From: Deltaproteobacteria bacterium
GTDB taxonomy: Bacteria > Myxococcota_A > Polyangia > JAAYKL01
Length of the DNA: 64,000 bases
NCBI GenBank assembly: GCA_016936575.1
Contig: JAFGXQ010000172.1
Span: 1-64,000, forward strand
Direction of reading: 5' to 3'
Shown here: piece after piece, positions 61,601-64,000 of the stretch
Layout: every line of letters starts with the position of its first letter
How positions within the stretch are numbered: position 1 is the first letter of the stretch
The notes under the pieces: model-generated
Told to the model about the DNA's origin: nothing
The model's input: the letters and a program-made list of their open reading frames with translations, nothing else
Databases searched by the model: none
Translations under genes and position numbers: made by a program

Positions 61601-61794
61601 CTCGCACCGGGATACGGCACCTGCACCTGAATGGTGTCTAGCGAAAATTCAGGAAACACCTCTTGTTTGCTTTTCACCACACCGATGATTCCACCAAGGA
61701 TAATCACCACCATCAGCAGATTCGCGGCAACCGAGTTGTGCGCCATCCATCCGATGGCGCCTTTTTTCAAATTATTTGCGACATCCTTGACCAT
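58627..61794 (-). CDS. RND-family efflux transporter (AcrB-like)
   Basis: A 1,055-residue inner-membrane exporter of the hydrophobe/amphiphile efflux RND family. Helix 1 starts the protein (SVAANLLMVVIILGGIIGV); the porter domain begins VQVPYPGASPEETEQGI. Helix 4 carries GMVVDDAIVVGENIFHKM with the proton-relay Asp pair. The second half repeats the pattern, ending in GIVALAGVVVNDSLVLIDA. It is coupled to the adaptor gene by a gap of two bases. It works with the HlyD-type adaptor and TolC-like outer-membrane protein that follow upstream. The substrate is not predictable. Confidence 0.93.
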   Translation of the reverse strand: MVKDVANNLKKGAIGWMAHNSVAANLLMVVIILGGIIGVVKSKQEVFPEFSLDTIQVQVPYPGASPEETEQGIVLAIEEAVRGLDGVKRVTSTAAEGSGMVTVELLSGENPDAVLADVKNAVDRITSFPEEAERPLVKLLAPKARVISLVIAADRDLKELHEVAEMARNDLLGYPEITQVEIEGVPSLEVSIEIPQETLESYGLTLEQVAAAVKAASVELPGGSVKTSAGEVLVRVTDRKRSGHEFEDVILRSSLSGSKVRLGDIAKIRDGFVETDMASFFNGKRAVRVTAYRVGDETPTEISDVVHKYKEVVQKKLPDGFELVLWQDDSELLTGRIELLNKNAAYGGALVVLLLALILRLRLALWVSVGIPISFFGAFFLMPGFDASINMITLFAFIVTLGMVVDDAIVVGENIFHKMQQGVPKLQAAVEGAREMAMPITFSILTTMVTFAPMLFVPGIMGKIFYLIPLVVILVLGFSLFESFFILPAHLAHSTGKDGEKRTGFFSRMQAHISDGLDWFIQNAYRRLLERTVKYRFVTVAIGISVLLVSVGLVAGGFVPFKFFPQLEGDLVTVTAELPYGTPVAETIKVQKILEECAYEAIDKHGGKKILRGMFTNLGSGATVSRGPHAGSGGSGGSHLVTIELNLVPSDDRSVGSERIRADWEALLPQMAGLKSLTFKSQAGPSAGAAVDVKLISDDVTVLQTASNTLADELRGFSELVDIETSYSEGKKQVDYKLLPKARSLGLTSFEIARQIRSAFYGTEALREQRGRNELKVMVRYPESERRSEFNIENMLIRTAEGGQVPLEYVAQANRNMAPTSIQREDGKRVVNVSAELAAGVSTPDKVLKSLTNEILPELLKQYPGLTYEMAGEQREQKEAFAALGANFLIALAVMFALIAIPFRSYVQPLIIMVAIPFGFVGAIFGHLVMGYNLSFISILGIVALAGVVVNDSLVLIDAANNKRREGDTALGAILYGGTRRFRPILLTSLTTFLGLAPMIAESSLQARFLIPMAISLGFGVLFSTVITLLLVPALYMLIDDISRNIKRFVHWVNS

Positions 61795-61796
61795 GG

Positions 61797-63059
61797 CTAT
61801 TTCTCCGTATCAGACGTCGCGGTAGTCGCACCATCGATAGAACGTTTTGATTTGTCGTGATCTGTGTCGGGCAACTTTGCGGATGACACAACCTTCTCAT
61901 CAACACGATGAATACGCATCCCGTCCAGCGGAAACGAAACCGGGCTGGTGATAATTTCATCGCCTCCAGCCAAACCGGAAGTCACGATCACATTTTCAGG
62001 CTCCCGCCACCCCACGACCACATCCCGCCGCTTCATGCGGTTGTCTTTTGTCGCCAACCATACATATACTCCTTCTCGCAATGCACCACGGGGAATGCGC
62101 ACCACATCAGTCATCACATCACCGTGAATCTCCACTTCCACATATGCACCTGCCAGCAGGGGCAATGCCCCATCCTTGGCGTCAAACGGATTCGGAACCG
62201 ACACCAGCAATGTGGCCGTTCGATTACGGCTATCTAATTGCCCCTGCAATCGAATAACCGTACCGGTACGCAGCACGCTGCGGTCCCCCCCCACCTTCTG
62301 AATAACAGTTGCCGGCGAACCGGTATCGCTGTTGAAGCCGGGAATCTGAATGGAACTTAGTTGCTCCACGGGCACCGATACATCCACCCACAACTCCTCT
62401 GTCCCCATTAGAGACACAACCTGAGAACTGGGGCCGACCACTTGCCCAATGTCTACTCCCTTTTCCAGTACCAGCGCATCAAAAGGCGCTTTAATAACCG
62501 TCTTCTTCAAATTCAGCTTGGCGCGGTCCAACCCACTGCGCGCCGATTGTTCCGCCTGTCTGGCTTCCTCCAGATACGGTTTGCGAAGCGCGAGAGATGC
62601 CTGGTTATCATCCTGGGAAGGTGAACCTCCGGTAAGCAATGCCCATTCCTCTTTGGCCACCTGCCCGCGACTCTGCTCCACCGTCAGGTTTAACTTGGCT
62701 TGCTCCACTTGACCGACTTGCTGTTCCAGCGCCAACTTGTAATCGCGTTTATCAATTCTCGCGATCAGCTCGCCCGCTGCGAATCGGCTGCCGGGGATGA
62801 GATTGGGCGAAATGTACGTGATGCGCCCGGTCACTTCCGGTGTCAACACAATCTGCTTCGCGGCGCGCACCGACCCACTCGCCGTAACTTTCATCGGCAG
62901 ACTCTGCAGTGAAACCGTCTCGGTTTCAACCATGAGCACTCGCTCCTGAGGCTCCACGTGCTCCGCCTTTTTTACTTTGCCTTTCAATTGAATCAATGCG
63001 GCAACACCGATTCCCACGATAATTAACGGTAAAATCACTTTGAATATCAGCGCTTTCAT
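61797..63059 (-). CDS. Periplasmic adaptor protein of the RND pump
   Basis: A 420-residue membrane-fusion protein (HlyD/AcrA family). The N-terminal membrane anchor VILPLIIVGIGVAALIQL precedes the barrel-sandwich (lipoyl) halves VTASGSVRAAKQIVLTPEVT and TVIKAPFDALVLEKGVDIG. A long alpha-hairpin lies between them (about 110-190), followed by beta-barrel and membrane-proximal domains. It bridges the RND pump and the outer-membrane channel. Gap of three bases to the channel gene. Confidence 0.92.
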   Translation of the reverse strand: MKALIFKVILPLIIVGIGVAALIQLKGKVKKAEHVEPQERVLMVETETVSLQSLPMKVTASGSVRAAKQIVLTPEVTGRITYISPNLIPGSRFAAGELIARIDKRDYKLALEQQVGQVEQAKLNLTVEQSRGQVAKEEWALLTGGSPSQDDNQASLALRKPYLEEARQAEQSARSGLDRAKLNLKKTVIKAPFDALVLEKGVDIGQVVGPSSQVVSLMGTEELWVDVSVPVEQLSSIQIPGFNSDTGSPATVIQKVGGDRSVLRTGTVIRLQGQLDSRNRTATLLVSVPNPFDAKDGALPLLAGAYVEVEIHGDVMTDVVRIPRGALREGVYVWLATKDNRMKRRDVVVGWREPENVIVTSGLAGGDEIITSPVSFPLDGMRIHRVDEKVVSSAKLPDTDHDKSKRSIDGATTATSDTEK

Positions 63060-63062
63060 TTT

Positions 63063-64000
63063 CTACTCCGTCTGGTCTGCAACGAGTTCACGGGTCCAGG
63101 CACCACCCAGTGCTTCCAAGAGACTGATTCTTGCGTTCAATAAATCTCGTTTCGCCTGTAACAAATTCAGTTCGTTCAGCTGCAATGCATCATTCGCACT
63201 GAGCACATTCAGATACGTGGACAATCCGGCAACGTACCGTTTGGTCGCCTCCGTTACGGTTTGTTCAGTGACCTGTGTTTGAATTTCCAACGCCTGCACG
63301 TACGCACGTTGCGCGTCCTCACGCTCCTTTGCCAGCAGCACCGCCGATACTGACTGACGTTGTGCATTCTCATAGCTGTATTGTGCACCCAATGTTGCCG
63401 CCCTCGCCTGCTTCAGCGATGCATGGTTGGCCCCCCCCATATAAATCGGAACCGTTAGCGTCGCCCCCAGCCCCCATACATCACCATCACTGGAATCCCC
63501 TCCATCCATGCGAATCCATTGATACCCCACATTTCCAAAAACACCCAATGTCGGCAGGAGCGCTCTCCTGGCACTGACCTCACGATCTTTCAAAGCAGTT
63601 ATACGTATTTGCTGCGCTTTCAACTGAGGCAAATTTTCCTGCAAATGACGCGTCAACACCGTAGTATCCGGTACCTCCAACGGGGATGTCACAAACGGAA
63701 GGGTAGCATCAATTTCAGGGAGCGACTCTACAGTATCACCAACCAGGGATGCCAATTGGACTTTGCCACTCTCTACAATGATATTCACCAGCGGCAGCTG
63801 CGCTTTCTTTGCCTCCAGTTGGGCGCGTTGCTGCAGCACCTCCAGCGCGTTTGACGAACCCACATTAAACTGCGCCAAAATCAACTTAAGCAACTTTTCA
63901 TAATTGGCGATCTGCGTTTCAACCAACTTCACCCGCAGCTTCGCAGTTACAACATCATAATAGGCCTGAACAACCAGAGAAGTAATGGCGACGGCTTGTG
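63063..64000 (-). CDS. TolC-like outer-membrane efflux channel, partial
   Basis: The C-terminal 312 residues of a TolC/OprM-family channel, read to the window edge; the 5' end is missing. AITSLVVQAYYDVVTAKLRV is the typical helix of the first repeat, and NVGSSNALEVLQQRAQLEAK and YVAGLSTYLNVLSANDALQL are the paired periplasmic helices. It is the first visible gene of the pump operon and should supply the exit duct. Confidence 0.9.
   Translation of the reverse strand, partial: QAVAITSLVVQAYYDVVTAKLRVKLVETQIANYEKLLKLILAQFNVGSSNALEVLQQRAQLEAKKAQLPLVNIIVESGKVQLASLVGDTVESLPEIDATLPFVTSPLEVPDTTVLTRHLQENLPQLKAQQIRITALKDREVSARRALLPTLGVFGNVGYQWIRMDGGDSSDGDVWGLGATLTVPIYMGGANHASLKQARAATLGAQYSYENAQRQSVSAVLLAKEREDAQRAYVQALEIQTQVTEQTVTEATKRYVAGLSTYLNVLSANDALQLNELNLLQAKRDLLNARISLLEALGGAWTRELVADQTE

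Overview
The window looks like chromosomal DNA from a deltaproteobacterial, Myxococcota-like bacterium of moderate GC. This rests on gene style, not on a database match. The clues are a lipoprotein with a long Asp-Thr-Asp-Gly repeat followed by a CDGIDNDNNG metal-binding motif, an AgmX/PglI-type C-terminal domain protein, a PilZ-REC-DUF4388 regulator, a PilY1/minor-pilin operon, paired HDOD proteins and many lipoproteins. Nearly all of the DNA is coding and no gap exceeds 300 bases. I saw no tRNA, rRNA, CRISPR array, insertion sequence or phage gene.

Layout. 1-3.4 kb (minus strand): an orphan Cache-domain histidine kinase, translationally coupled to an outer-membrane porin gene that is broken by an in-frame TAG and a frameshift. 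3.5-6.8 kb (plus): an SGNH esterase and MBOAT acyltransferase pair for glycan O-acetylation, then the Asp-rich repeat lipoprotein. 6.8-21.6 kb (minus): a compact 17-gene aryl polyene (APE) pigment operon. It holds two ACPs, an acyl-ACP ligase, two hotdog dehydratases, a ketosynthase/chain-length-factor pair, a second ketosynthase, a ketoreductase, a HAL/TAL-family ammonia lyase, a glycosyltransferase, two acyltransferases, and an envelope export set of MMPL, LolA-like, DUF3261 and COG4648 proteins. A good sigma70-type promoter sits directly in front of it. 21.6-23.4 kb: a DUF115/Maf-like protein with a small helical partner.

23.5-27.7 kb: a lipoprotein, then a BtuFCD-type metal-chelate ABC importer coupled to queD. 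27.8-32.4 kb (plus): a PEGA-domain protein, the AgmX-type protein and a DsbD with an extra C-terminal TlpA-like thioredoxin. 32.5-35.8 kb: a receiver/degenerate-GGDEF protein, a PP2C phosphatase, Ndk and an exported protein. 35.9-45.5 kb (minus): the type IV pilus minor pilin operon (FimU/PilV/PilW/PilX-like and a 1,555-residue PilY1) ending in two lipoproteins. 45.7-49.6 kb: a DUF6599 lipoprotein and CheR flanked by two HDOD proteins.

49.7-53.8 kb: a eukaryote-type fused HisH-HisF and a GH9-family lipoprotein whose catalytic-base Asp is replaced by Asn. 53.8-58.6 kb: small or regulatory genes and a zinc-ribbon/membrane-anchor/beta-solenoid protein. 58.6-64 kb (minus): a tripartite RND efflux system whose outer-membrane component runs off the window. 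The most notable items are the APE operon with its unusual lyase and missing parts, the HisHF fusion, the DsbD-TlpA fusion, the GH9 active-site change and the zinc-ribbon/solenoid protein.
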